Positions 8,513 to 18,268 of a stretch of 20,271 nt of DNA are shown piece after piece. The translations under genes were made by a program, and so were the position numbers. Source of the stretch: Paramacrobiotus richtersi (Eukaryota; Tardigrada; Eutardigrada; Parachela; Macrobiotidae); the NCBI GenBank assembly GCA_034698045.1, contig JAQGAU010001248.1, positions 1 through 20,271 on the forward strand, read 5' to 3'. The notes below the pieces were generated by a model. That model worked only from the letters and a program-made list of their open reading frames with translations, searched no databases and was not told where the DNA came from. Position 1 is the stretch's first letter, and every line of letters starts with the position of its first letter.

Positions 8513-8585
8513 CTAACTGCGCTACTCAAACTAAAGAGGCGTGTACAAAGAACGAATTCACGATAATGGCTAAGAAGGAACGAAC

Positions 8586-11500
8586 TTACTTTCGTTTTAC
8601 GCACAGTTCGGCAGTGACTGTGCTATGTGCAGTAATAATGTTGTTAACTTGTTTCACTGCAGCATTTGACGATGTGCAAGGAAAAACACGAGGGGAAATC
8701 TCAGAGCGCAAATTTCGACTCGCTTTTGACAGTGAGCGCGAATATTTAACTAGTATTGGAGCGTTAACGTTACATTTGGCCTGTTCTACCTTGATTATTC
8801 TGTGGCGTTGAATTGACAAGTGAATACCTTCATCTGTCGAGTGCATAGGAGGTCCTGCAGCTAACGCAGTGGGCAAGGATGTATGGGAGAAGAAGGAAGT
8901 GGTCGAGGGGAAGTAACTGACAGCCGATTCGGCCGAAAAGGTCACCGTCAGCTGGGACGCATTGTGGGCCGGCCAGAGGGATGGCTGGTCAACCAAGTTC
9001 ATCATTTCTGCCGTACGTGCAGGCAACATGTTCACGAGAATCAATGATGACCAAGGGAAATGTTGTACGGCCTACCTGTTGTTTCGTGAACGGACGGATA
9101 TCCGCTCGATGCATCTAAGCCTAGAGGAGAAGCCACGTAGCTGGGTGAAAGATGATGGTTGGAGGAGTGGTGCCCAGGGCCGACCAGAGACGTCGCCTGC
9201 AAACTAGGGGTCAGTAGCGCCGACCGCTCTTTATGGCTGTTCAGTGTTAAGGGCAGTGGGCTGTGCTTGTGCTGCAAGGACGGTTGACTGGCCAGCACAT
9301 GCGCACTGGTCAGCGGAGTCGGAGAGTGTGCGTGTCTGTACGACAAAACGGCACCAGGCTCAGCTCGGGACGGGACAACATCTGCACTCAGTGCCTGTAT
9401 TCGACTCCCACAGAAGCTTGAACCATTCGCTGCCGACAGTGCATTTACAGCCTTTCCGAGCTGTGAGCTCGATGAGGGCGCAGCATGGGCCGTTGCTCGT
9501 GAACTTGGCTGTTGCTTGATCAAGTGATCGACATCCGTTAAGCTCATAGTCTTTTGTTCGCGCTCCTGGGCCTGCTGACGGGCTACTTCAGTTAGGAGGC
9601 GCTTCACTTGTGTCCTGAAAAGAACGATTAAAACACCGCTTTCTATTTAGATTGTTATCCATTACCCAGGTCACGGGAGCAATACAAAACGTAGTCCTAT
9701 ATGCATCATAATGTCATTTGTATCATAATGCAATTGTTAAAGCGTAGCTAAATGAGGATGGTCTAGAGGGAACATTCAGAAAACATTGAATGTTTTATAT
9801 TGTGGCGGTCGTTCTCCTAACCTGCGTTCTGTGTTGTTTTGCGGAGGCGAGTGCGTGGTGTGCTTTTGATCGCAGCATGTGGCATGGAGCTGCACGGATT
9901 TGGAGTGCTTGGCATTAGAGCAGACAGAATGAATGGACGGCCCGATCGCCACACTGCGTGCCTCTCCTGTGGGCTGCTCCGTTTGCACATAGTTGCTGGT
10001 GTCCGGCGACACCTTGGCGCATGTGGATTTTGCCGCAGTTATGTGGATATGGGACGTGCCGAAAGAACTCGTATTGTTCAGGGCAGTGGTACATGTCGCC
10101 GTGGAAAGCATGAAATTTGTGTGGGACGTACCAGCAGTACATGTCTTTGGTTGCGGCGCAGGTGTCACCGTCTCTGTGCTGGTACAGGCATGCGCAGCTG
10201 GCTGGCCGACGGCTACAGCCTTGTCCGACTGGCCCTTGGCCGGCGCCGTACAGGTTGATTTGGCGGACATGGTGGCCGTGGGAAAGGCTTGCACTGATTT
10301 GGCGCGAGGCAGCTGACAGAGAGACTGGCCGACGGCCGCTTCGGCGGTGCTATGTACCGCCGAGGCGCTCTGTGACCGGCACAAGGTCTGTCCCCCGTTC
10401 TGGCATGCCTGCGAGCGGTGGGCGCTCAATGCGACGCCACTGTCATGCGGCGACAGCAGGACGCTTTGGTTATAGTCCGAAACCGTCACTCCGCCTTGAA
10501 CAACAAAATGAGAGGAGCAGACGGGTGAGAGCGGCCGCGTAGTGGGCACAGTCAGCAGGTGCCGGCTGCTGCTCTTGCTGCTGGGACTGCACTGCACACT
10601 GGTTACTGCTCGTTTGCACAGCGAGCTGGTGGACACTTGGGCCGCAGCGGTTTCCGCTGGCTTACATAAGGATGTTGTGGATATCTGCGCGGCCTTAGTG
10701 TCGGCTCGCCGGCACAATGATGTAGTGGAAACCTGTGCCGAAGCCTGACTGAGCGAAGTGAGAGTGCCACATGAGGCGCTGTGTTTGGGCTGGTCGGTCT
10801 GGTTGAGGGCCGAGACCAGGGACACGTTGGTGGGGGAACAGGCCGCGCTGACCGCTTGGGTTTGTGGGGCCCTTAAGGGTACCGCTGCGTTGCAGTGCAG
10901 ATGGGCGCTGTGGCTTCCGTCGTCGGTGTCGGTGTCCGGGTATACGTATGGACATGCAAGTGGTGCAATGGGATTAATCCGAATGCACTGGTCGCTTTCG
11001 CCAGCAGCGTCAGATGAGCTAATCTCCAACAGCCGGCATGTACATTTTGCCGCTCCTTTGCAAGCATTTGTCCTACATCCAAGTACGAAACTCTCACGCG
11101 GTTGGTTCTGCAGGGCAAAGCGATATGTTATGAGTATGTTCACTCGAAATGACAGTTATTCTGCCAATTATTGCGGCGTTTTTAACGCAACACGACGTCA
11201 GTCACTCACTCACAGTAGGCGTACAAGTGTCCCGCAGTAAACACCTGGCCATGCTGAGTAGCTTCTGCTGCCGGTGGCGAGGGGCAAAGATGCGCGGTGG
11301 AGCACGAATTCGCGGGTAAGGATCACGGACATGAGCTGGCGATATCGTGCTGGTCAAACTATCCACTTCCCCCGCATTCAGTGGCATAGGGCAGGGAGAG
11401 GTGCGTGGCGGGCATGTGCAGACAGGGAGCGTGTGGTGTCTCTGCAGAGCAGCAGTGGCGGTGCGCACGCCTGCGGATTGTGAGGGTCGCCGGTTGTCGC

Positions 11501-11975
11501 TAGTCTTCGTCCTGTGCTTTGTTTGAATAACTTGCCTCAGGTGGAAACGGTTGTGCGCTGTGGGTGCATAGACTGCAGGCTTGAGGGATCGGTTGAGAGT
11601 GGTCCCCTGGCGCACAGGGCCCGTTGGGGAGCGGTGGAGGGACGGCTTCCGACCGAGGGCATGCCGGTCGGATGCAGGTTTTGTACGGGTAGCTGCGTGA
11701 CAACGGCCTGGCTCAGCTCGCTGGACTGCTGGATCTGCCCAACAGGCGGACAAGCCCAGGGCACGGACGTGCTGCGGCGGTGGAAGATGGCCAGCGTCCA
11801 GCTGGTGGTAACCCATGGCGCACGCACGGTTACGGGACTGCGAGGCGTCTTTACAAGGCGCTGCTGTCAGTCCCTCGTCGTTCAGCCTCAGGCGCAGTTG
11901 TGGGCTCTCGTGGGTGAGTCTCTGCAGCTCTTTCAGTTTGTGGGAGATCTCTTCCAACCGTCGCAACGGATCCAT
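8586..11975 (-). CDS. Large disordered Ser/Thr/Gln/His/Cys-rich protein with short N-terminal helix
   Basis: Family not recognised. The proposed start at 11975 (MDPLRRLEEISHKLKELQRL) has a good context (A at -3, G at +4) and gives a charged, coiled-coil-like helix. Exons: about 11214-11975 (internal splicing uncertain), 9822-11107, 9076-9614, and 8586-9007. Donor/acceptor pairs GTGAGT/CTGCAG (phase 0), GTTAGG/TTTTCAG (phase 2) and GTAGGC/ACGGCAG (phase 1) keep the frame; these introns are 106, 207 and 68 nt. The 1.29-kb exon is low-complexity, rich in Ser, Thr, Ala, Gln, His and Cys, with three 16-residue repeats. The 9076-9614 exon opens with a second charged helix (KRLLTEVARQQAQEREQK) followed by Ser/His/Leu-rich sequence. 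No enzyme or DNA-binding motif is visible. In 11537-11850 a second frame has higher GC at third positions than the MDPL frame, so short introns probably switch frames there. The 3' end is either 8586 or 8345. Confidence 0.7.
10595..10738 (-). repeat. Three tandem 48-bp (16-aa) coding repeats
   Basis: Consecutive units read AQVSTTSLCRRADTKA (10691-10738), AQISTTSLCKPAETAA (10643-10690) and AQVSTSSLCKRAVTSV (10595-10642). The AQ(V/I)ST(T/S)SLC core is strictly kept while codons differ, so the repeat is held at protein level and is not a recent slippage product. Confidence 0.85.
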
Positions 11976-12139
11976 CGTTCGCTGTGCAACACACCAGACT
12001 GTCTGTCGAGGTACGTGCAGTTTCGTGCGATTCAGTATCATCATTTACGCTCTCATTGTACAATGATCGTTGTAGCGTGTAAATTTATATGGATAATGGG
12101 TTCACACTTATCACGCTTAAAATTATGGTCGCCTTGTAC

Positions 12140-12641
12140 AAGGTGCGCTATGTGCGTCGTCGACGATTGGATTTAATCGATTATATAAGCGCAAATACTT
12201 GTTAATGTCTACGCAGGGGCAGATTGAGCTGTCCCACGTAGATCCTCGACTACCATCAGATTTTGAGTCGTTGGTTCTGATCATCTGATGTGTGGGCAGC
12301 GTACCATGTTCAGGAACAGTATCGATCAGCTAATGATGCTTAATTATGAACTGCTATAAGCCTACAACGCATAGTCCGGTGAGCGGATATGCACAGAGGT
12401 ACTGATATTTTGACAACGTAAGCATCAATTATGATTCATATCTATCTATACTTACCTTATCTCGTACAAGCCAAAGAGGACTGACTTGTGACGGGAATAC
12501 TGAGCATGCCCGCTGCTGCCGGATCCCTTGTCGCGTCCGCTGGACGTTAAATAGCAATCAATACTCCATCCAGGTATGCTAGAAGGCTGTGCATCATTCA
12601 GATGAGCTAACAAGAACTCGCCAGTTAACAGGGAGCGCCTT
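12140..12641 (-). CDS. Candidate upstream coding exons of the large minus-strand gene
   Basis: Exon 12456-12641 follows a GCACAG acceptor, reads RRSLLTGEFLLAHLND and onward, and ends with a consensus AG/GTAAGT donor in phase 2. Exon 12140-12276 starts after GATCAG in matching phase, reads TNDSKSDGSRGSTWDSS and continues to RLYNRLNPIVDDAHSAP, and ends at a weak GTACAA donor in phase 1. That joins in frame to an acceptor at 11999 just upstream of the MDPLRR codons. If real, the large protein has an additional 110-residue, more globular N-terminal part, and the start at 11975 is internal. An open frame continues above 12641 to 12859. The family of this part is not recognised. Confidence 0.4.
12181..12188. 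promoter_or_regulatory. TATA-like element TTATATAA
   Basis: A palindromic TATA-type octamer, about 210 nt upstream of the MDPLRR start. It would serve the large minus-strand gene if transcription begins here. It conflicts with the model in which 12140-12276 is coding, so only one of the two can be right. Confidence 0.25.
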
Positions 12642-12700
12642 CTGTGCAATTTACAGTTGCATAAAGGCAGCCGATTGCAGCGCTTCCTCCGTAAGCGCAG

Positions 12701-12708
12701 TATAAATA
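12701..12708 (+). promoter_or_regulatory. TATA-like element TATAAATA
   Basis: A good TATA box on the plus strand, followed 34 nt later by an ATG that opens a short frame (MNRLGIDHCMDIL, about 59 codons to 12920). No splice sites or motifs support that frame. The opposite strand has a long open frame here, so the box may be fortuitous. Confidence 0.25.
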
Positions 12709-12887
12709 TGGGGCAGACAGGAGTAACAAATCTAGAGTACGATGAATCGGCTCGGAATCGATCACTGTATGGATATTTTGTCCAAAATTTTACGGCACAA
12801 CAACTGCTCTTATTCATCGTGTGTATTCTTTTTCCGAATGGAAGCGATGTATCCTCCACGTTTACATCGTACGTTAGACATGCATAA

Positions 12888-13778
12888 CAGTCACGCTCAC
12901 ATTGTGAATTACCGTATGTAGTTCACCAGTAGCTGCAGCGCATGGCATTGTTCCACATGCAGAGCACGATGCAGGACTGTGCTGCTTAATCCATGAGTGT
13001 CCCAAAGATCTCATGTGGGCTTAGGGACTATTACTGAGTATTACGAAAATTATTATAGCATTGTTATAACTACTGGCTATGTAAATGAACGTAATCATAA
13101 TCACACTACTTGGCTCACTTTACTCTAACAGATCGAAGTGAATCAGCCGTCGAACGGTATGGGTCTGCAAAAGGTCACTGTAGTAATGCAATTACTAAGT
13201 TACTTCTCATCTTCGTGTGTTAAAAAAACTGAGATACCATCTCGGAAATACGGTGTTTCTATATTATGTATCTAGGGCGATACTCCAGCAGCAATGTGGA
13301 CACAATAAATATTCCTCAAATTAAAAAACAATATATATTCTCAGTTCAGGTGTTTCTCAGCTTTACCGTGTTCTAGCAGCAGCCTTAGCGATTCATCTAG
13401 ATGATGCACTGGTTCGCATAACGTCAACGATCTGTTATCAGCAAGAGTACTTCCAAACGCTAAAGGCCACTGAAGTCTGTCTGGTTAAACAACATAATAT
13501 ATTTTATGCTGCGTCAGTCTGGGAAATTGGGAATCATCTCTGCCTCAGGAATTGCAGTACAGAAAATAATGACGAGTACTGAGTTACGTACCTAGATAAA
13601 AAAGACCTGCAGATAGTGGAACAAATTAATAATATTCATTGTCGAGCTACATACTACTGGAAGAATGTGCGTAAATTGTGCGTACTGCATCTTTGAACTA
13701 ATGATAAAATGAATCATAATTATTCAGAAAGTACAGGAGGTATAGCAGCTTGGATTCAGAATGTAATACTGTAATCGG
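12888..13778. other. AT-rich intergenic stretch, nothing supported
   Basis: About 890 bp without an open frame above background, recognisable repeat or RNA gene. Scattered TAAT-rich and CATAAT motifs only. Confidence 0.45.
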
Positions 13779-13878
13779 TTAATTGGTATCTTCTTGTGGA
13801 CTCCGTGTTTTTGATAGGAAGTTGCCATGGTTGCCTAGAGGAGCTTGATGCAATCCCGGATTCCCGTGAAACCCTGCC
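13779..13878 (-). CDS. Candidate short 3' coding exon
   Basis: After an acceptor-like CTAGTTAG, a 32-codon frame reads AGFHGNPGLHQAPLGNHG and onward to QEDTN and TAA. Composition (Gly, Asn, His, Pro, Gln) suggests coding. No donor of the required phase 2 was found in the exon at 14095-14409, so its partner is unknown. Confidence 0.25.
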
Positions 13879-14094
13879 CTAACTAGACCGTGTCTTTACA
13901 ATCACTTTGCAGAGGAACGTGGTTGAAAATAATAATTTATAATTGGCAAAACGCCGACCACTGAACGGCGTCGGTTTTGGAGATCATCCATTAATGTGAA
14001 CACTAGGTACAAGTGCCATCAGGTGTTTCTCATAAACCGAATGCACTCGCGGTAACCAACAAGAATTTTGTATAAAACTCTTCATTCTGTTCCA

Positions 14095-14409
14095 TTAATC
14101 ATGACCGTAACAAGAATACTTCGTACAAACAGTAACCAAGCTTAATTCGGTGTCAGAAAGCTGGTACTTGCGCAGCTCTTCAATTAAGCTTCCTGTAGAA
14201 TCTACTAGTACATAGGATAGATCAGCAATATACACCGGTACCTTTCTCACCGGATCATAGCAAGAAAAGAAAAAGGTGTATCCGTACAAAGGCGAGGAAA
14301 CTGGATAGCTATACACAAGTGACAAAATAATGACGGCAAACGTTTGGGCTACACCAACGCGCGCTACAACTGGACGTGTAGGCACGTCTGACAGGTGATC
14401 CAGTAGCGT
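14095..14409 (-). CDS. Exon with one or two hydrophobic segments, unrecognised
   Basis: An open frame of 104 codons plus stop begins after a TTTAG acceptor. It holds one clear membrane-type stretch (VGVAQTFAVIILSLVYS) followed by a second aromatic one (PLYGYTFFFSCY), which loosely recalls a MARVEL-type helix pair; this is not a confident assignment. A strong donor (CCG followed by GTGAGA at about 14248) could end the exon earlier, in which case the C-terminal half is intron. It lies 90 bp downstream of the Gly/Tyr-rich exon on the same strand, so it may be a separate small gene or a further exon. Confidence 0.4.
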   Translation of the reverse strand, partial: TLLDHLSDVPTRPVVARVGVAQTFAVIILSLVYSYPVSSPLYGYTFFFSCYDPVRKVPVYIADLSYVLVDSTGSLIEELRKYQLSDTELSLVTVCTKYSCYGHD

Positions 14410-14498
14410 CTAAATACTATCGCGTTTGGAGATGTCGTGTCGTGGTAGGGGCCTCCCTTCTGCTGGAATATCAGACGGCAGCCTGCATCGGTATCGAT

Positions 14499-14875
14499 CT
14501 AGTGTCCCCAGAAGTAGCCCTTGGCCAGCAGGGATGCGCAGACACTGAGCACGCCCAGGGTGAGGGAGGCGCTCAGGCCCGAAGCGGAGCCCCAATAGCC
14601 CCTGCCGTAACCGTAGCCATATCCGGCCTGCGGCCCGTACATGCTCCCTGCGTTGGCTTGCCCGTACATCCCGTAGCCCGAGCCGTAGGGTTGCTGGTTG
14701 TAGCTGCTGCCGTAGCTTCCTCCTTGCGGAGAGTAGGCTCCTCCCGCGCCCATGCCCGCTCCCATGCCCGTGCCCATGCCCGCACCGTATCCGCCCTGAC
14801 CGTAACTTCCGGGCTGCCCGTAGAAACCCCCTCCGGCGCCGTACTGATTCCCGTAGCCGTATTGATTGTATTGGC
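14499..14875 (-). CDS. Last exon of a Gly/Tyr-rich protein with hydrophobic C-terminus
   Basis: The exon starts after TTTTACAG in phase 1 and ends at TAG. About 90 residues are almost pure Gly, Tyr, Gln, Ser and Ala with QYNQYGYGNQYG-type and GMGTGMGAGMGAGG runs. They are followed by a hydrophobic C-terminus (LSASLTLGVLSVCASLLAKG) that could be a tail anchor or a hydrophobic structural end. Third positions are very GC-rich. Such sequences occur in cuticle, silk-like and RNA-granule proteins; the membrane-like end makes a plain RNA-granule protein less likely. The 5' exon is not certain: a frame at 15130-15247 (MAGIDCSERKLFGLF) has two possible phase-1 donors but no signal peptide. Confidence 0.6.
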
Positions 14876-15262
14876 CTGTAAAATGCCATTACATGCTCAT
14901 GCTCTATCAGTCATTTCGTTCAGTTCGTTGTAACCTATCCACTATGTGACACAACTGATCTGATGTTCTATGAACGTTTTGATTTGGATTTAGAGTTTTA
15001 AGTAAGAACGCTAGAAAAAGATGTGATTTGTCAGATATACATAAATATGCTTGACAAACCTTTTTGGAGTTGCTTGATTTCTGTTATATATCACAATTAA
15101 GTACACTGCCCTGATGAAATAACTAGCTGCTGGCAGCCTGTTACATGAAATACTTTTTGGACGAGAGGAAGAACTTTCGCGATACAGAAACTGGACAGTC
15201 GTAAACAAGCCAAACAGCTTCCTTTCTGAACAATCTATCCCAGCCAAGGTGAAGCTTATTCG

Positions 15263-15815
15263 TTATGTATGAAGACTATCGACGTATCTACGGTAGGATA
15301 CCGTGCTTCCGGGAGCAGGTTTCTGTAAATCAGTTAAATAAACATTAACTCGAACTTTCACTTTGTTTGAACTCATACTAGTGCATGCGGCCTGCGTTTT
15401 TATAATTTTTTGTAGATTTATGATCTTTTTATTTAAGTTCGAAGGTTCGCTTTTGGTTGAAAGAGTTTCCGTTCTAGCTGTCACGTACGCGTTTAGCTTG
15501 CTTAACGCGACCGTTTCCTGTGCTTTCTGGGCCAAAGGCCAAGCCTAGACAAAGCATCCTGAGAATTACAGCTGGAAATCTACCATTCGGAAAGAAGTTT
15601 CTGCGGCATGACTTATGTACTTCGAAGTACATTTCACATTGTACATACGTGTTGCGTGGTCAGCAGTTTGTTAATTTAACTTGTCTTACTGTGAGGAGCC
15701 AGATAGGTATGCACGTGCGTAACATAGCATTAGCATGTTTACCTAATGCATTCCACACGAGAGACAGGAGGACCAGGGTACCCAACAGCAGTGCGTATTC
15801 CACCTGGCCTGGCAT
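15263..15815 (-). CDS. Two-exon gene with N-terminal signal or membrane segment, about 135 aa
   Basis: Family not recognised. Exon 1 (15690-15815) starts at an ATG with A at -3 and reads MPGQVEYALLLGTLVLLS, then LVWNALGKHANA. It is a leucine-rich signal or anchor with CTG-biased leucine codons, ending in phase 0 at a GTAAGA donor. Exon 2 (15263-15544) follows GTCTAG and is open for 93 codons in AT-rich DNA. It is rich in Lys, Thr, Ser and Asn, with purines at most first codon positions. It contains a basic helix-like stretch (NLNKKIINLQKIIKTQ) and ends SYRRYVDSLHT. A further intron of 51 nt inside exon 2 (GTGAAA to TTACAG) is possible. Competing frames in exon 1 exist, but none combines a start codon with a hydrophobic leader. 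Confidence 0.5.
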
Positions 15816-16199
15816 GGTCCTTTCCTGTTGGATATATGTATACGCATATACCGATCGACAAGCAGGAGCGCAGGTGTGGATTCGGCTTCCTCGAATTCTT
15901 ACCAACAGGAACAAACAGTAAGATTATTCAAGGGCGCTGTGGGCCGGAATTCCGAGCTCCTTATCCTTATAATTATTCCGATTACGAGTACTGCATACGC
16001 GCCTTGCCTGTGAAGAAGCCAAACCACCCAGTTACTAACACGAACGAAAGCCGTTTGACTGATAGAACTGTACTTCTACCTACGAGACCCGCGGTACAAC
16101 AATGGCTGCGCAGATCACAATATACATTTTGTTATATGGCTGCGATCAAGCCGGACGAAATGAATTCACTCATTGTCAGTACGTGAGTGTACGATTAAT

Positions 16200-17325
16200 A
16201 TCATCATCGATTCCCTGTAAACTTTACATCAGGATGTCACGATAATCACACAATCTAAGAAGAGTAGACCTATAAGAAGGTTAGAAGGGAATATATTATA
16301 CATATCCATAAATTAAACGCATCGAAACAAGATTATCCTGGTCGGGCAGGGTAGACGCCATATTGATGTTAACAACAAGATTAGTCTGCGCAGCTTATGA
16401 TCCATAGCATGACAGGTATGGATCTTATATACATACATACAGCGAACATGCGACCACAATCACAAACAGTCGACCACCGACTTACAGGTAGACGACGGGG
16501 CACAATCACTCAGACGTGGTTCAGGTGCCCTGAAAACGCTTATTCCCGTTAGGGAGTCCCAGTGCAGACACGTACTGTACGCGCTTCGAGTTTGTATGAT
16601 TTAGTCATGCACAGGAGAGCTGCATCCGGCCGGCTTCAGTTGGATAGTTCATACAACCAGGTCCGCATATGCATCAAAATAAGGGGCCTTCTAAATGCTC
16701 TATATTGCTCACTACTTACTTTATATAGAAAGATTTAACACTCGCCCGGAATGCACTTCGTTACAGGCCGGCGGCCGCGGTAAATAACAGCTAGCAGTTC
16801 ATTTTACGAAGTGAGAGTGTAAAGGTACACTAAGCCGTGGTGCAACTATAATTATTTGGCTTATGTTGGTATGTAATACTAATAAATGCATGATTCATTG
16901 TCATGATGAGCCAACAATATCAGCAGGTAACTAACCAACTGCACCTCCAGGTACTGTTTTTCGCAACTTCTCGTGCGCATGCGGTACACGTACCTGTAGA
17001 AAGCTGTGGTCTGGGTTCCTTTCTTACAAGTCAAAAGCGATTGCATGTGAGAACGCAGCGCGTCCGCAGTTCTATATAGTACACAACCGATAAATAGAAC
17101 AAAAATTGTAGCACATTCAGTTGTGGTATATTGAGATTCAGTGTGCGTTAATCATTCGAGCGCAAAAACCAAAACTGCCGTGCTGGATAAAATTTTTGGC
17201 ACAATAACACACACCTGGTAATATATAGGGTCGTGTATGTGACTGCATACGTACGGATAGCACTAGAGACAACTAATTCACATTTTTGTACATTTCTTTT
17301 TCATGCACTCTTCGGTCTTTTGCTG
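16200..17325. other. Intergenic stretch, nothing supported
   Basis: About 1.1 kb with frequent stops in all frames. There is a GC patch (GGCCGGCGGCCGCGG) at about 16766-16780 and scattered ATACATAC repeats near 16430. No gene, tRNA or clear repeat was seen. Confidence 0.4.
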
Positions 17326-17329
17326 CACG

Positions 17330-17600
17330 TCAGCTCAATCGACCATGCCGATGTACAGCCAGCATATGGCGCGTTGAGAGACCTTGTCGGCCAGCCGGAG
17401 TGGACGTAGATGCACCATTCTCACCTGTTCAAGAACTGGTTGCACCGGAAGGCCGGCGTCGCAATGCGTAGCGCCAGTGGCCACTGCTGTACAGGGAAAT
17501 GGTCCTGGCCAACGCGTCAGGTGCAGCTTTCGATCGACCGCATGACGGCTCGCCGTAAAGAACAAGTTCTTCGCTATATATGGTCGTGGCTGCGCTGCGT
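17330..17600. other. GC-rich patch with a TATATATA box and overlapping open frames; strand unresolved
   Basis: The composition is coding-like, but three frames read well: minus (ATGATHCDAGLPVQPVLEQ, ending at a consensus CAG/GTGAGA donor near 17430), plus (SSIDHADVQPAYGALRDLV) and plus (GVDVDAPFSPVQELVAPEG). A TATATATA lies at about 17573-17581. The donor favours the minus strand, but no in-frame ATG was found for it. It may be a first exon, possibly non-coding. Confidence 0.3.
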
Positions 17601-17689
17601 ATACAGGGGAGATTTGTGTAGCAGCAGTAAGCCTTCGCTTACGTTAGTTTTACGGCAAGTACATACGTGTGCGCCGTTTGTTTTGTAGA

Positions 17690-18058
17690 AATTTCTCGTG
17701 TTTATCCATCGGAAACCGGTTTTACCAAGCTGCTACCAAATTGGATATTGCTACTCAAACATCGTTTAGCTCAAGGTTGTGCACAGCTATAAAATAAAGT
17801 GTAGTTCATACAACACCATTGCACCCTAAAGTCGTGCTGCACATCTATTAGCATATTAACATTTACTACGCAGCTCTAGATCTTTAATTTGTAGCAAGCA
17901 TTGCCACAAGTACATACCGCATTTTTCTTCAAAGTGCAGCGGGCCAGTTGGTCAGAGCCGTTAGACAGGTTCGGCAAAAGTTGCCGTGCATACCATACCG
18001 TACGAGAACGGGTAGGTAACGCGATTTACTTAATTGTCCACATTGACAACTGCTACAT
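17690..18058. other. Intergenic; possible small plus-strand exon at 17940-18010
   Basis: Between a CTTCAAAGTGCAG acceptor and a GTAGGTAA donor lies a 73-nt open segment (RASWSEPLDRFGKSCRAYH or an alternative frame). No partner exon fits securely. The remainder is AT-rich with nothing seen. Confidence 0.2.
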
Positions 18059-18268
18059 ATGTACCAATTACAAAAACTTCGTACTTCTGCTGTTATCGAC
18101 AGGCTGCGTGAGCTTATCTACGAGAACAACAAGGACAGTAACATGTTACGGCTGTTCCCAGTGACGATAGTCGGTAGAAAAGACCATAGTCGTTATCTAG
18201 TACGGGTGGAACGTACCTACAGTTCGTATGCACATTCGGTACGGACGAGAGCTAGCTCGGCTACTTGA
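18059..18268 (+). CDS. Candidate small protein, 69 aa
   Basis: An ATG-initiated frame reads MYQLQKLRTSAVIDRLREL, then IYENNKDSNMLRLFPVTIVG and a basic Ser/Arg-rich tail, ending at TGA. The first 45 codons have coding-like composition (RLRELIYENN helix, Leu/Val mix). The tail is less so, and donors at CTA/GTACGG or C/GTACCT could end an exon earlier. No upstream acceptor or TATA box was found. Not recognised. Confidence 0.35.
   Translation: MYQLQKLRTSAVIDRLRELIYENNKDSNMLRLFPVTIVGRKDHSRYLVRVERTYSSYAHSVRTRASSAT

Noticed and set aside
9839-10542. Several plus-strand open frames of 107-141 codons
   Set aside because: They are antisense shadows of the GC-rich low-complexity exon at 9822-11107, whose frame has consistent splice phases and a repeated protein motif.
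14442-14933. 163-codon plus-strand frame rich in Ala, Val and His
   Set aside because: Antisense of the Gly/Tyr-rich exon; Gly and Tyr codons in a GC-rich exon create such shadows.
15746-16186. 146-codon plus-strand frame (GRCGPEFRAPYPYNYSDYEY)
   Set aside because: It reads fairly well, but its first third is antisense to the better supported signal-bearing exon at 15690-15815, and no acceptor/donor pair fixes it. A spliced minus-strand alternative starting at 16127 (MYIVICAAIVVPRVS) also fits, so neither is claimed.
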